64,000 nt of DNA. Origin: Sphingomonas sp. RIT328. GTDB taxonomy: Bacteria; Pseudomonadota; Alphaproteobacteria; Sphingomonadales; Sphingomonadaceae. Shown here one piece after another: positions 55,960-64,000 of this stretch. The position numbers were made by a program, and so were the translations under genes. Below the pieces are notes generated by a model. The model saw only the letters and a list, made by a program, of their open reading frames with translations. It was not told the origin of the DNA and did not search any database. How positions within the stretch are numbered: position 1 is the first letter of the stretch; each line of letters starts with the position of its first letter. Where the stretch lies: assembly GCF_000632225.1 (NCBI RefSeq), contig NZ_JFYV01000003.1, positions 1-64,000 of the forward strand. The letters run 5' to 3'.

Positions 55960-56454
55960 ATGAAAATGCTTTGGCTGTCCGCGCTTGTCCTCCCGCTTGC
56001 GGCCTGCGCCCATGATGCGACGCCCTATCCGTCGCTGGCGCCGCGCGCGGTGGAGAAGCTCGGCTTCGCCGAGCCGGTGGTGACCGTCGCCGAGGCCAAG
56101 CCCGATCCCGCGCTGGATGCCCGGATCGACGCGTGGCAGCGCCAGCTCGATACGATCGCCAAGGGGTTCGCCGCCGATGCCGCGCGGACCGAGACCGCCG
56201 CCGCGCGCGCGCGCGGGCAGACGGTCGGCAGCGATGCGTGGCTCGACGCGCAATCGGCGCTCGCCGGGCTCGACGACTGGCGCTCGCAAGCGTCGGCATT
56301 GCTCACCGACATCGATCTCGCCGCGAGCGACCGGGCGGCGGCGCTGCTCCCCGTCTATCCGGCGCTCGCCCCCCTGCGCGAGCGCGCCGCGGCCGAAGGC
56401 GAACGGCAGGCGCAGACGATCGACCGGCTCCAGGCGGCGCTCCCGGCTGCCTGA
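55960..56454 (+). CDS. hypothetical lipoprotein
   Basis: A 164-residue protein. The signal MKMLWLSALVLPLAACAHD ends in a lipobox (LAAC), so the mature lipoprotein would start at Cys16. The mature part is helical and Ala/Arg/Asp rich, with coiled-coil-like stretches (RIDAWQRQLDTIAKGFAADA) and no recognised domain. It is followed by a repeat-bearing gap. Confidence 0.75.
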   Translation: MKMLWLSALVLPLAACAHDATPYPSLAPRAVEKLGFAEPVVTVAEAKPDPALDARIDAWQRQLDTIAKGFAADAARTETAAARARGQTVGSDAWLDAQSALAGLDDWRSQASALLTDIDLAASDRAAALLPVYPALAPLRERAAAEGERQAQTIDRLQAALPAA

Positions 56455-56770
56455 TTCGGGTGCGCGCGAAGGCCCGGAGGACGCAGTGCGCCCGCGGCAG
56501 GCGCGGCCCGGTCATCAGTTGGCCCGAGGCGCGTACCGCCAAGGCAGCGAGCGCAACTCCTCAGCGCCTCCGCGCCTCCGCGTGAATCCCATCCTGCGGG
56601 ATTGCTATCGCCTAACGCGGGGCCCGATCACACATGTGAGAAGGTAATTCACGCGGAGGCGCGGAGGTGTATCGCCTGCGGTAAGCGAGGCCCGCTCATC
56701 ACAGTTGGTGTGAACAAGCCGCTGACGCGGCGGCACGTTTATCTCCGCGCCTCTGCGCGGACTCACCGAC
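56455..56770. repeat. repeat family B cluster
   Basis: This 316-base gap has no gene. GCGGAGGCGCGGAG-type copies occur near 56461-56486 (diverged), 56559-56586 (minus orientation), 56648-56667 (plus, TTCACGCGGAGGCGCGGAGG) and 56743-56761 (minus). The middle two face each other and could form a stem of about 18 bases. They separate the lipoprotein from a converging membrane-protein gene. Confidence 0.7.
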
Positions 56771-58981
56771 CTATCCGTGCCATTTGAGCAGCGGCAGGAT
56801 CGTCGAATAATCGTCCGTCCACGCGACGAACCCCGGCCGCCCGACCAGGGGCGCCCAGCGTCGGTCCGCCGCCTTGAGCGCGCGCAGCGTCGCGGCGTCG
56901 CGCGACAGAGCGATCCACTGGCTTGGCGAGGCGACGGGGGTCTGCTGCGGCGGCTGGTAATAGAGTTTCGTCGCCTGCCAGCCCCCAGCCCGCGCCGCTG
57001 CCGCGACCACGGGTTCGAGATCGAGGAAGCGATTGGAGATATGGACGAGCAGCAGCCCGCGCGGTTGCAGCACGCGCGCATAATCGGCGAAGGCCTCCTG
57101 CGTCATCAGATGCATCGGGATCGCATCCGAGGAGAAGGCATCGAGCGCGAGCAGGTCGAGGCTCGCCGGCCGGTCCGCCTCCAGGCTGATCCGCGCGTCG
57201 CCGACGCGGATGTCGGGATGCGGCAGGCAATCGCGCAGATAGGTGAACTGGCCGGTATCGCGGGCGATCCGCACCACCACCGGGTCGATCTCGTAGAAGC
57301 GCCAGCGTTGCGCCGGCTGCGCATAGCAGGCGAGCGTCCCCGTGCCGAGGCCGACGACGCCGACCCGCGCGGTCGGACCGAAGAGGCCGTCGAGCGCCTC
57401 CATCGCCTGGCCGATGCCCGACGGCGGTGCATAATAGGTCGTCGGCAGGCGTTCGAGCACCGGGCTGCCGGTGAACTGAATGCCGTGGACGGTGGTGCCG
57501 TGATCGAGCTCGCGCACGCCGCGCCCGTCGCGCACCGTATAGACGCCGAAATAGCTCCGCGTCCGCGCGCCATGCGCCAGCGACAGCTCGACCGCGCGCC
57601 AGCCGCCGAAGATCACCAGCGCCACCGCCAGGATCAACGCGTAGGACGTTCGCGCGCCGACCGAGATCACGCCGATCAGCGCGATGCCGATGAAGGTCAG
57701 CCCCTGATGCCCTTCGCCGAACAGATCGGCCGGGCCGCGGAAGGTCAGCGTGGTGAGCAGCACCAGCAATGCGATCACCCCGGCATAGGCGAAGCGGCGC
57801 TTGGCCGGCGTCCGCCACAGGCCGCGGATGCGGTGGGTGAGGAACACCTGCGGGACGAGCAGCCCGGCGGCGAAAATCAGGATGGGATATTCATAGGTCC
57901 AGTCGAACACCACCGGCGCGACCAGCCCGGCGAAGACGCCGCCCAAGGCGCCACCGACCGCCATGGCGAGGTAGAAGCCGGTCAGCCGGTCGGGCTCGGG
58001 CCGCAGCCGGTACAGCTGTGTATGCAGCGCCACCGACACCATGAACAACAGGGTCAGCGCGATCGCGAGATTGATCAGCGGCGATTCGTTGAAGCCGCCA
58101 ATCATCACCCCGCCGAACATCAGGATGGTGATCGGCGCGATCCGCGTCAGCAGATCGGCGATCTCGCGATTGGCCGCGAAGGCGATGGTGAAGCTGAGCA
58201 GATAGAGGCCGAGCGGCAGCACCCAGAGCAACGGCATCGCAACGATATCGGTGGTGATATAGGTCGAGGTGGCGAGCATCAGCCCCGACGGCACCAGCGA
58301 CAGCGCGATCCAGTGCAGCACGCGGCGACGCGTCGCGGGCGCGCTGCTCGGCCGCGCGACATCGGCGCTCGCCCCGCGCGGCAGGCGGATCGCGCAGGCG
58401 ATCACCAGCAGGATCAGCACCGCATAGCCGGCACTCCACAGCCAGCTCTGCTGGCGCAGCGCGAGCAACGGCTCGACCACCAGCGGATAGGCGATCAGCC
58501 CGCCGAAGCTGCCGAGATTGGAGGCGGCGTAAAGCGCATAGGGATCGCCGTCGCGGCTGGCGATGCTGAACCAGCGTTGCACCAGCGGCGCCTGCGCCGA
58601 GACGGCGAAGAACAACGGCCCGATCGACGCGCCGAGCAGCCACGGCACCCACAAAGCAGGCGTCAACCCGGCCGGGCCGCCGCCCAGGGTCAGCCCGATC
58701 GGCAGCCATGCCGCGCCGATCAGCAGTACGCCGACATGCACCGCCGCCTGCACCCACGGCCGCAGCCGCGCCAGCGCATGGGCATAAGCGTAACCGGCGA
58801 GCAGCAGCGTCTGGTAGACGAGCATCGCCGAATTCCACACCGCCGGCGCGCCGCCGAGGCGCGGCAGCGCCATCCGCGCCACCATCGGCTGGACGAGGAA
58901 CAGCAGGAACGATCCGGTCAGGATCGTCGCGACGAAGGTGATGCGGCAGGCGCGGCCGGTATCGCCGGCGCGCTCAGCCAT
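56771..58981 (-). CDS. fused membrane / spermidine-synthase-like protein
   Basis: A 736-residue protein. The first roughly 430 residues contain about 12-13 hydrophobic segments of MFS type (ILTGSFLLFLVQPMVARMAL, PLLWVLPLGLYLLSFTIAFA). The last 230 residues match a spermidine-synthase-like methyltransferase fold: VGVVGLGTGTLACYAQ (near 535), FYEIDP, VGDARISLE, and LDAFSSDAIPMHLMT. The catalytic Asp of true spermidine synthases is not obvious. Such fusions occur widely in bacteria and their function is unknown. The ATG at 58981 overlaps the end of hemB by eight bases; longer starts are inside hemB. Confidence 0.85.
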   Translation of the reverse strand: MAERAGDTGRACRITFVATILTGSFLLFLVQPMVARMALPRLGGAPAVWNSAMLVYQTLLLAGYAYAHALARLRPWVQAAVHVGVLLIGAAWLPIGLTLGGGPAGLTPALWVPWLLGASIGPLFFAVSAQAPLVQRWFSIASRDGDPYALYAASNLGSFGGLIAYPLVVEPLLALRQQSWLWSAGYAVLILLVIACAIRLPRGASADVARPSSAPATRRRVLHWIALSLVPSGLMLATSTYITTDIVAMPLLWVLPLGLYLLSFTIAFAANREIADLLTRIAPITILMFGGVMIGGFNESPLINLAIALTLLFMVSVALHTQLYRLRPEPDRLTGFYLAMAVGGALGGVFAGLVAPVVFDWTYEYPILIFAAGLLVPQVFLTHRIRGLWRTPAKRRFAYAGVIALLVLLTTLTFRGPADLFGEGHQGLTFIGIALIGVISVGARTSYALILAVALVIFGGWRAVELSLAHGARTRSYFGVYTVRDGRGVRELDHGTTVHGIQFTGSPVLERLPTTYYAPPSGIGQAMEALDGLFGPTARVGVVGLGTGTLACYAQPAQRWRFYEIDPVVVRIARDTGQFTYLRDCLPHPDIRVGDARISLEADRPASLDLLALDAFSSDAIPMHLMTQEAFADYARVLQPRGLLLVHISNRFLDLEPVVAAAARAGGWQATKLYYQPPQQTPVASPSQWIALSRDAATLRALKAADRRWAPLVGRPGFVAWTDDYSTILPLLKWHG

Positions 58982-59966
58982 GCAGCAGCCGCGCCGCATG
59001 CGCCGCATGATAGGTCAGCACGCCCGCGCAGCCGGCGCGCTTGAACGCCATCAGCGTCTCGATCACCAGAGCGTCGCGCTCGCCCGCGCCGGCGGCGACG
59101 GACGCCTCCAGCATCGCATATTCTCCCGACACCTGATAGGCGAACACCGGCACCTCGAACCGCGTCTTCACCCGCACGATGATGTCGAGATAGGGCAGGC
59201 CCGGCTTGACCATCACCGTGTCGGCGCCCTCGGCGAGATCGAGCGCGACCTCGCGCAGCGCCTCGTCGGCGTTGGCGGCATCCATCTGATAGGTCTTCTT
59301 GTCGCCCTTGAGCAGCCCGCGCGACCCGACCGCGTCGCGGAACGGACCGTAGAAGCCGCTGGCATATTTGGCGGCATAGCTCATGATCTGGACGTTATGC
59401 GCGCCCTCGCCTTCCAGCGCGGCGCGGATCATGCCGATCCGGCCGTCCATCATGTCCGATGGCGCGATGATGTCGGCGCCGGCCCGCGCCTGGTTGAGCG
59501 CCTGGCCGATCAGCAGGTCGGCGGTGGCGTCGTTGACGACATAGCCCGCCGCATCGACCAGCCCGTCGTGACCGTGGGTGGTATAGGGATCGAGCGCGAC
59601 GTCGGTCAGCACGCCGACCTCGGGCACCGCATCCTTGATCGCGCGGATCGCCCGGCACATCAGATTGTCGGGATTGAGCGCCTCGCGCCCGTCGTCGGTC
59701 TTCAAGCCCGCAGGAGTGAAGGGAAACAACGCGACACAGGGGATGCCGAGGTCGCGTGCCTCGCGGGCGCGCGCGACGATGCCGTCGACCGACCAGCGCG
59801 ATACGCCGGGCAGGCTGGCGATCGGCTGCTCGACGCCCTCGCCCTCGACGATGAACATCGGCCAGATCAGGTCGGCGGGGGTCAGCACCGTCTCGGCATG
59901 CAGCCGGCGGCTCCAGTCGCTGGAGCGGGTGCGGCGGAGGCGAAGCGCAGGATAGGCAGCAGTCAT
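58974..59966 (-). CDS. hemB: delta-aminolevulinic acid dehydratase
   Basis: A 330-residue HemB. Active-site lysines are in MSYAAKYASGFYGPFRDA (near 200) and TVMVKPGLPYLD (near 255). FIVEGEGV...PGVSRWS and DVALDPYTTHGHDGL are typical. The Cys-rich zinc motif of the zinc-dependent form is replaced by DVALDPYTTHGHDG, so a magnesium/potassium type is likely. It makes porphobilinogen for haem. ATG at 59966 gives the right N-terminus (MTAAYPALRL). It is convergent with nothing and divergent from a lipid kinase at 86 bases. Confidence 0.95.
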   Translation of the reverse strand: MTAAYPALRLRRTRSSDWSRRLHAETVLTPADLIWPMFIVEGEGVEQPIASLPGVSRWSVDGIVARAREARDLGIPCVALFPFTPAGLKTDDGREALNPDNLMCRAIRAIKDAVPEVGVLTDVALDPYTTHGHDGLVDAAGYVVNDATADLLIGQALNQARAGADIIAPSDMMDGRIGMIRAALEGEGAHNVQIMSYAAKYASGFYGPFRDAVGSRGLLKGDKKTYQMDAANADEALREVALDLAEGADTVMVKPGLPYLDIIVRVKTRFEVPVFAYQVSGEYAMLEASVAAGAGERDALVIETLMAFKRAGCAGVLTYHAAHAARLLHG

Positions 59967-60052
59967 GACGCATCCTTGACGAGGGTGTTGCGGCTTTGAG
60001 GGATCGCGGCGCGCTTGCCAAGCGTTGCGCACCCGTAATCGATGGGACATCC

Positions 60053-60934
60053 ATGACGCAGTTCACGTCCGCCGCCCTGATCGTCAACGCCAAGTCGCGC
60101 CGCGGCCAGGCATTGTTCGAGCGGGCATGCAAAGCGTTGAGCGGCCTGCCCTACCCGGTCGATGCCCATGCCGTCGAAAACCCCGACGATCTGGTCGAGA
60201 CGGTGCGCAACGCGCTGGTCAAGAAACCGGAGCTTGTCATCCTGGGGGGCGGCGACGGGACGATCAGCGGCCTCGTCGACCTGCTCGTCGGCCATGATGT
60301 GGTGCTCGGCGTGCTGCCGCTCGGCACCGCCAACAGCTTCGCGCGCACGCTCGGCCTGCCGATGGACGTCGAGGGTGCGATCGACGTCATCCGCACCGGC
60401 AAGCGCGCGCGGATCGATCTCGGCCGGATCGACGGCGACTATTTCGCCAATTGCGCGGCGATGGGGATCAGCCCGCAGATCGCCGAGACGGTGCCGCACG
60501 GCCTCAAGAAGGTGCTCGGCCGGGTCGGCTATCTCGGCTGGGCGAGTTGGCAGTTCCTGCGCTTCAAGCCGTTCATCCTCACCGTCGACGACGGCGTCGA
60601 GGCGAAGACGATGCGCGTCGTCGAAGTGCGCATCTCGAACGGCCCCTATCACGGCGGCACCTGGCTGGTCGACGAAGCCTCGGTCCAGTCGGGCGAGATC
60701 GTCGTCCAGGCGGTCCGCGCCCGCTACAAGCGCACGCTCGTCAAGAATTGGGCGGCGAGCTTCTTCAAGCTCGACGCGCGCCACCAGGATACGGTGAGCT
60801 TCTCCGGCAAGTCGCTGCGCATCGACACCAAGCCGTCGCTGCCGATCTCGATCGACGGCGAGGTGCTCGCGCACACCCCGGTCACCGCCGCGGTCGCGCC
60901 GGGGATCATCGAGGTGATGGTGCCCGCCGACTGA
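60053..60934 (+). CDS. YegS/BmrU-type lipid kinase
   Basis: A 293-residue diacylglycerol-kinase-like protein. The glycine-rich GGGDGTISGL motif is near residue 64, with LGTANSFARTLGLP (near 95) and a C-terminal domain holding ISIDGEVL. It probably phosphorylates a lipid (diacylglycerol or phosphatidylglycerol-type). ATG at 60053 begins MTQFTSAALIVN, matching the family; the longer frame start is rejected. Its end lies nine bases from the end of the convergent MATE gene. Confidence 0.88.
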   Translation: MTQFTSAALIVNAKSRRGQALFERACKALSGLPYPVDAHAVENPDDLVETVRNALVKKPELVILGGGDGTISGLVDLLVGHDVVLGVLPLGTANSFARTLGLPMDVEGAIDVIRTGKRARIDLGRIDGDYFANCAAMGISPQIAETVPHGLKKVLGRVGYLGWASWQFLRFKPFILTVDDGVEAKTMRVVEVRISNGPYHGGTWLVDEASVQSGEIVVQAVRARYKRTLVKNWAASFFKLDARHQDTVSFSGKSLRIDTKPSLPISIDGEVLAHTPVTAAVAPGIIEVMVPAD

Positions 60935-60943
60935 GGCGGACGG

Positions 60944-62383
60944 TCAGCCGACCGGCATCTGCTTGGCGGTGGGCTCGGTCGCGGCCTTGGCCTGTTCCTC
61001 GCCCTGCCGCGCCGGGATCAGCCGGCCGGAACGCCAGTCGCCGTAACGATAATAGAGGATCGTCATCACCATCGACGCCGCCGATCCGGCGGGGAAGCTC
61101 CACCAGATCGCATCCGCCGCCCAATCGCCCTGCAACGCATAGGCCATGCCGAGCCGGATCGGGAACAGCGCCACCGCGAGGATCAGCAACGGCGCCACCA
61201 CCGCGCCATTCGCCCGCACCGTCGCCGACAGCACCATCGACACGCCGAACAGCAGGAAGCTCGCCGAACCGATGATGTTGATATGCGCGGCGAGATCGAT
61301 CGACGCCGCGTCGCTGCCGAGGAACAGCCCGAGCACCGCGCGGTCGAGCAGCGCGACGACGCCGATCAGCGCCGCGGTCATGACGAGATTGAGCAGCAGC
61401 CCCGATCGGGTGATCAGCGCGACCCGCTCCCATCGCCCCGCGCCGATATTCTGCGCGACCATCGCACTGACCGCGGCGCCGACCGACATCGCCGGCATCT
61501 GGATATAGGTCCAGAGCTGGCTCGCCGCGCCATAGGCCGCGGTCGTCGTCGTGCCATAGCCGTTGACGAGGCCGACCATCGCCAGCGCCGATCCGGTCGC
61601 GACGAGCATCTGCAACCCCATCGGCACGCCCTTGCTGACGATCGGGCGGAGTAATGTCGGATCGGGGATTAGATAGCGCCACTCGGCCCCGCGCAGCCGC
61701 ACGACGAGGTCGCGGCGATAGACATAGCCGAGCAGCGCGGCGAACGAGACGGTATTGGCGATGAAGGTCGCGGTCGCCGATCCGGCGATGCCGAGTTCGG
61801 GCAGCGGCCCCCAGCCGCGGATCAGCAGCGGATTGAGCGCGACGTCGATCACCGATCCCAGCGCCATGAACTTGAGCGGCGTCACCGAATCGCCCGCCCC
61901 GCGCAGCACCATGCTGAGCAGCACCGCGAGGAAGCTGGTCGGCATCGCGATGAAGATGACGCGCAGATAGGCGAGCGCCAGCGGATAGGCGTCGGCCGGC
62001 GTGTGCAGCGCGGTGAGGATCGCCGGCGCGCTCCACCAGCCGAGCGCGACGACGCCGATCGACAGGATCGCGAACAGCCCGTGCGCGGTGCCGACGACGC
62101 GGCGGACCGCATCGATATCGCGCCGCCCCATCGCCTGCCCGATCAGGATCGTCGATGCCATGCCGAAACCGAACACCGCCGAGACGAGCAGGAACATCAC
62201 CAGCCCGGCATTGGTCGTCGCCGCCAGCGCGCGTTCGCCGAGCAGCTGCCCGATCCAGATCGCGTTGATCGAGCCGTTGATCGACTGGAGCACGCTCGAC
62301 CCCAAGGTCGGCAGCGCGAACAGCAGCAGCGTCTTGCCGATCGGGCCGGTGGTCAGGTCGCGTTGCGGCTTCGCCATGGACAT
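60944..62383 (-). CDS. MATE-family efflux transporter
   Basis: A 479-residue protein with 12 hydrophobic segments in two halves. MATE features: LFALPTLGSSVLQSINGSIN (near 23), AIWIGQLLGERALAATTNAG, and PLLIRGWGPLPELGIAGSAT in mid-molecule. A proton- or sodium-driven exporter of drugs or small molecules. Start ATG at 62383 (MSMAKPQRDL). It is convergent with the lipid kinase. Confidence 0.9.
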   Translation of the reverse strand: MSMAKPQRDLTTGPIGKTLLLFALPTLGSSVLQSINGSINAIWIGQLLGERALAATTNAGLVMFLLVSAVFGFGMASTILIGQAMGRRDIDAVRRVVGTAHGLFAILSIGVVALGWWSAPAILTALHTPADAYPLALAYLRVIFIAMPTSFLAVLLSMVLRGAGDSVTPLKFMALGSVIDVALNPLLIRGWGPLPELGIAGSATATFIANTVSFAALLGYVYRRDLVVRLRGAEWRYLIPDPTLLRPIVSKGVPMGLQMLVATGSALAMVGLVNGYGTTTTAAYGAASQLWTYIQMPAMSVGAAVSAMVAQNIGAGRWERVALITRSGLLLNLVMTAALIGVVALLDRAVLGLFLGSDAASIDLAAHINIIGSASFLLFGVSMVLSATVRANGAVVAPLLILAVALFPIRLGMAYALQGDWAADAIWWSFPAGSAASMVMTILYYRYGDWRSGRLIPARQGEEQAKAATEPTAKQMPVG

Positions 62384-62658
62384 CCCTCTGTCGCGTGGCC
62401 GCTGTGGCCTGATCGCGGCGTTTCCCTACGGCATATCGCTGCCGTCGCGAAACAGCCTTGGCGGTGGGATCGCGCGCGGAGGGGCGGCGGGCGCGAAGAT
62501 TTGCGGGATAGTCGCCGCCGAGTCGCCCGAGCGTGCTGCTCTCTGCCTGTAGAGAAGAGGAAGCGGTGCAGAGCGGCGGGTGAGGATAGCGGAAGGCAGC
62601 TCCGCCACCCCACCCTGCCCCAGCACCTAACAGCTTTCGCGGGCGGGGGGCTTCTCCT

Positions 62659-62745
62659 CCGTTCGTGCTGAGCCTGTCGACGTACAGGCTTCCACACACG
62701 GACCGCTAGCGGAGCCCCGCCCTTCGACAAGCTCACGGCTAACGG
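62659..62745. repeat. repeat family C, large inverted hairpin
   Basis: CCGTTCGTGCTGAGCCTGTC at 62659-62678 and CCCTTCGACAAGCTCACGGC at 62720-62739 are near-complements around a 40-base loop. The CTTCGACAAGCTCA core is common as a dispersed element in many proteobacteria; this copy lies after the MATE gene and before valS. Confidence 0.75.
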
Positions 62746-62802
62746 GATGGATTCGATCGCTTGCCCACCTCACCGGCCATGAAGGCGCAGTACGCGCTAC
62801 GC

Positions 62803-62836
62803 CCCCTCTGCGTCCTCCGCGCCTCTGCGCGAAACC
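62803..62836 (-). repeat. repeat family B copy
   Basis: CTCTGCGTCCTCCGCGCCTC then TGCGCGAAAC, the minus orientation of the GCGGAGGCGCGGAGG core, just before the end of valS. Confidence 0.65.
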
Positions 62837-62863
62837 TCTCATCCCGCCAAGGCGACGGGCCCA

Positions 62864-64000
62864 TCACCCCAATCGCGCCAGCGCCGCCGACAGCCGCTCC
62901 GCTTCGGCGCTCTTCTCGGCGTGGTCGGCGCGCGCCTTTTCTACGGCCTCGGGCTTGGCGCGCTCGACGAAGCTGGCGTTGCCGAGCCGGCCGGCGAGCG
63001 CGTCGCGCTCCTTCGCCGCGGCGGCGATCGCCTTGGTCAGGCGGGCGCGTTCGGCGTCGAGATCGATGACACCGTCGAGCGGGATGACATAGGTCGCCTC
63101 GTCGACGACGAGTTGGATCGCCGCGCCGGCCGGAGCCGGATCGAACGACACGCCCTGCAGCCGCGCGAGCTTGCGCAGCGCCGCCTCGGCGCCGGCGACG
63201 CGCCGCTGCGTCGTCGCATCGGCGTCGCGGACATAAGCGGTGAGCTGCGTGCCCGGCGCGATGCCGAGTTCGTTCTTGGCGGTGCGCACCTCGCCGATCA
63301 GCCGGATGCGCCAGGCGATGTCGGCCATCGCCGCCGCGTCGATATGCTCGCCGTCGACCATCGGCCATTGCGCGACGATCAGATCATGGTCGCGCGGCGC
63401 CATCGCATGCCACAATTCCTCGGTGATGAAGGGCATGAACGGATGGAGCAGGACGAGGATCTGGTCGATCACCCAGCCCGCCACGGCGCGCGTCTCGGCG
63501 GCGGCCGCCGCGTCCTGCGCGCCCTCGTCGCCGAGCACCGGCTTGATCAGTTCGAGATACCAGTCGCAGAAGCGGTTCCAGACGAACTGGTAGATCGCTT
63601 CCGCCGCCGCATCGAAGCGCAGGTCGGCAAGCGCCAGATCGATCGCCTGCACCGTCGCGATCGTCTCGCCGATGATCCACTGATTGACCGCGAGCGACGC
63701 CGCCGGCGCCTTGCCCGGCGTCGATCCGCCGATGCCGTTCGCCTGCGCGAAGCGCGCCGCATTCCACAGCTTGGTCGCGAAGTTGCGATAGCCCTCGACG
63801 CGCTTCTCATCCATCTTGATGTCGCGGCCCTGGCTTTCCATCGCCGCCATGAAGAAGCGCAGCGCGTCCGCGCCGTAGCGATCGATCAGCCCGAGCGGAT
63901 CGACGGTATTGCCCTTCGACTTGGACATCTTGGCGCCGTCGGCGGCGCGGACGAGGCCGTGCAGGTAGAGCGTCCTGAACGGCACGGCGTCGAGGAAGTG
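62864..64000 (-). CDS. valS: valyl-tRNA synthetase, C-terminal part (partial)
   Basis: The open frame runs off the right edge, giving 378 visible residues. The KMSKS motif is present ([20 protein letters not shown]), followed by the helical anticodon-binding domain ([29 protein letters not shown]) and a C-terminal coiled-coil arm ([20 protein letters not shown]). ValRS charges tRNA-Val. The family B repeat sits just after its stop. The N-terminal HIGH motif lies outside the window. Confidence 0.95.
   Translation of the reverse strand, partial: HFLDAVPFRTLYLHGLVRAADGAKMSKSKGNTVDPLGLIDRYGADALRFFMAAMESQGRDIKMDEKRVEGYRNFATKLWNAARFAQANGIGGSTPGKAPAASLAVNQWIIGETIATVQAIDLALADLRFDAAAEAIYQFVWNRFCDWYLELIKPVLGDEGAQDAAAAAETRAVAGWVIDQILVLLHPFMPFITEELWHAMAPRDHDLIVAQWPMVDGEHIDAAAMADIAWRIRLIGEVRTAKNELGIAPGTQLTAYVRDADATTQRRVAGAEAALRKLARLQGVSFDPAPAGAAIQLVVDEATYVIPLDGVIDLDAERARLTKAIAAAAKERDALAGRLGNASFVERAKPEAVEKARADHAEKSAEAERLSAALARLG

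Larger units (their letters stand above)
62384..62863. other. gene-free stretch with two repeat families
   Basis: About 480 bases between MATE and valS. It carries a family C hairpin (62659-62745) and a family B copy (62803-62836). Short ORFs here are shadows. I see no RNA gene. Confidence 0.6.

Noticed and set aside
56777..59044. 755-residue plus-strand ORF
   Set aside because: Complement of the MFS/spermidine-synthase-like gene, which has clear motifs on the other strand.

Overview
The window looks like the chromosome of a sphingomonad-type alphaproteobacterium. GC content is high and coding density is high apart from the accessory stretches. Supporting signs are TonB-era style porins, a tryptophan-halogenase-family flavoprotein, a MerC/CobW/DUF1826 zinc-type locus, a CysN-CysC fusion, an arginine succinyltransferase module and sphingomonad-like intergenic repeats. 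These are inferences from recognisable protein families; no database search was possible.

Bases 1-19,500 are accessory or niche genes. They include the end of an OprB porin, a divergent ArsR / fatty-acid desaturase locus, a DUF3857 transglutaminase, and a probable zinc-responsive locus (MerC, CobW GTPase, DUF1826) around a perfect palindrome. Then come a PAP2 phosphatase beside a frameshifted PhoD, an Old Yellow Enzyme reductase, a zinc alcohol dehydrogenase, a porin plus CPA2 antiporter operon, a Phd/VapC toxin-antitoxin pair and the halogenase-like flavoprotein. Gene remnants (an aldo/keto reductase, a lipoprotein) and a dispersed GAACGAACG-type repeat fill the gaps.

Bases 20,000-28,500 form a defence-type island. 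The main find is a retron-like unit: a phosphoribosyltransferase-like plus winged-helix effector, a structured 180-bp gap that could encode the msr-msd RNA, and a retron-type reverse transcriptase. Next are an OLD-family ATPase/TOPRIM nuclease and a KAP-like P-loop NTPase, which converge on a terminator-like hairpin. The island ends in an exact 93-bp-period tandem array, a decayed XF1762-like acetyltransferase gene and a GGGGGTAT direct repeat that may mark an old integration boundary.

Bases 29,000-64,000 are mostly core genome with tight operons: a Baeyer-Villiger-type monooxygenase, cysE, an acyl-CoA dehydrogenase with its MerR regulator, hisI, an MFS-cysK-SleB operon, purF, a cyclopropane synthase plus HDAC-like pair, an esterase-rppH pair, M20 hydrolase-astA-astB, cysD-cysNC-cysQ, a bile-acid-symporter-like protein, tRNA-Arg(ACG), a fused MFS/spermidine-synthase-like protein, hemB, a lipid kinase, a MATE pump and the C-terminal part of valS. 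Sulfur assimilation and cysteine synthesis (cysE, cysK, cysDNCQ) recur in three separate places. This half lacks the GAACGAACG repeat and instead carries two other repeat families (a GCGGAGGCGCGGAGG element and a CCTTCGACAAGCTCA-type hairpin), so the two halves differ in repeat content as well as gene content.
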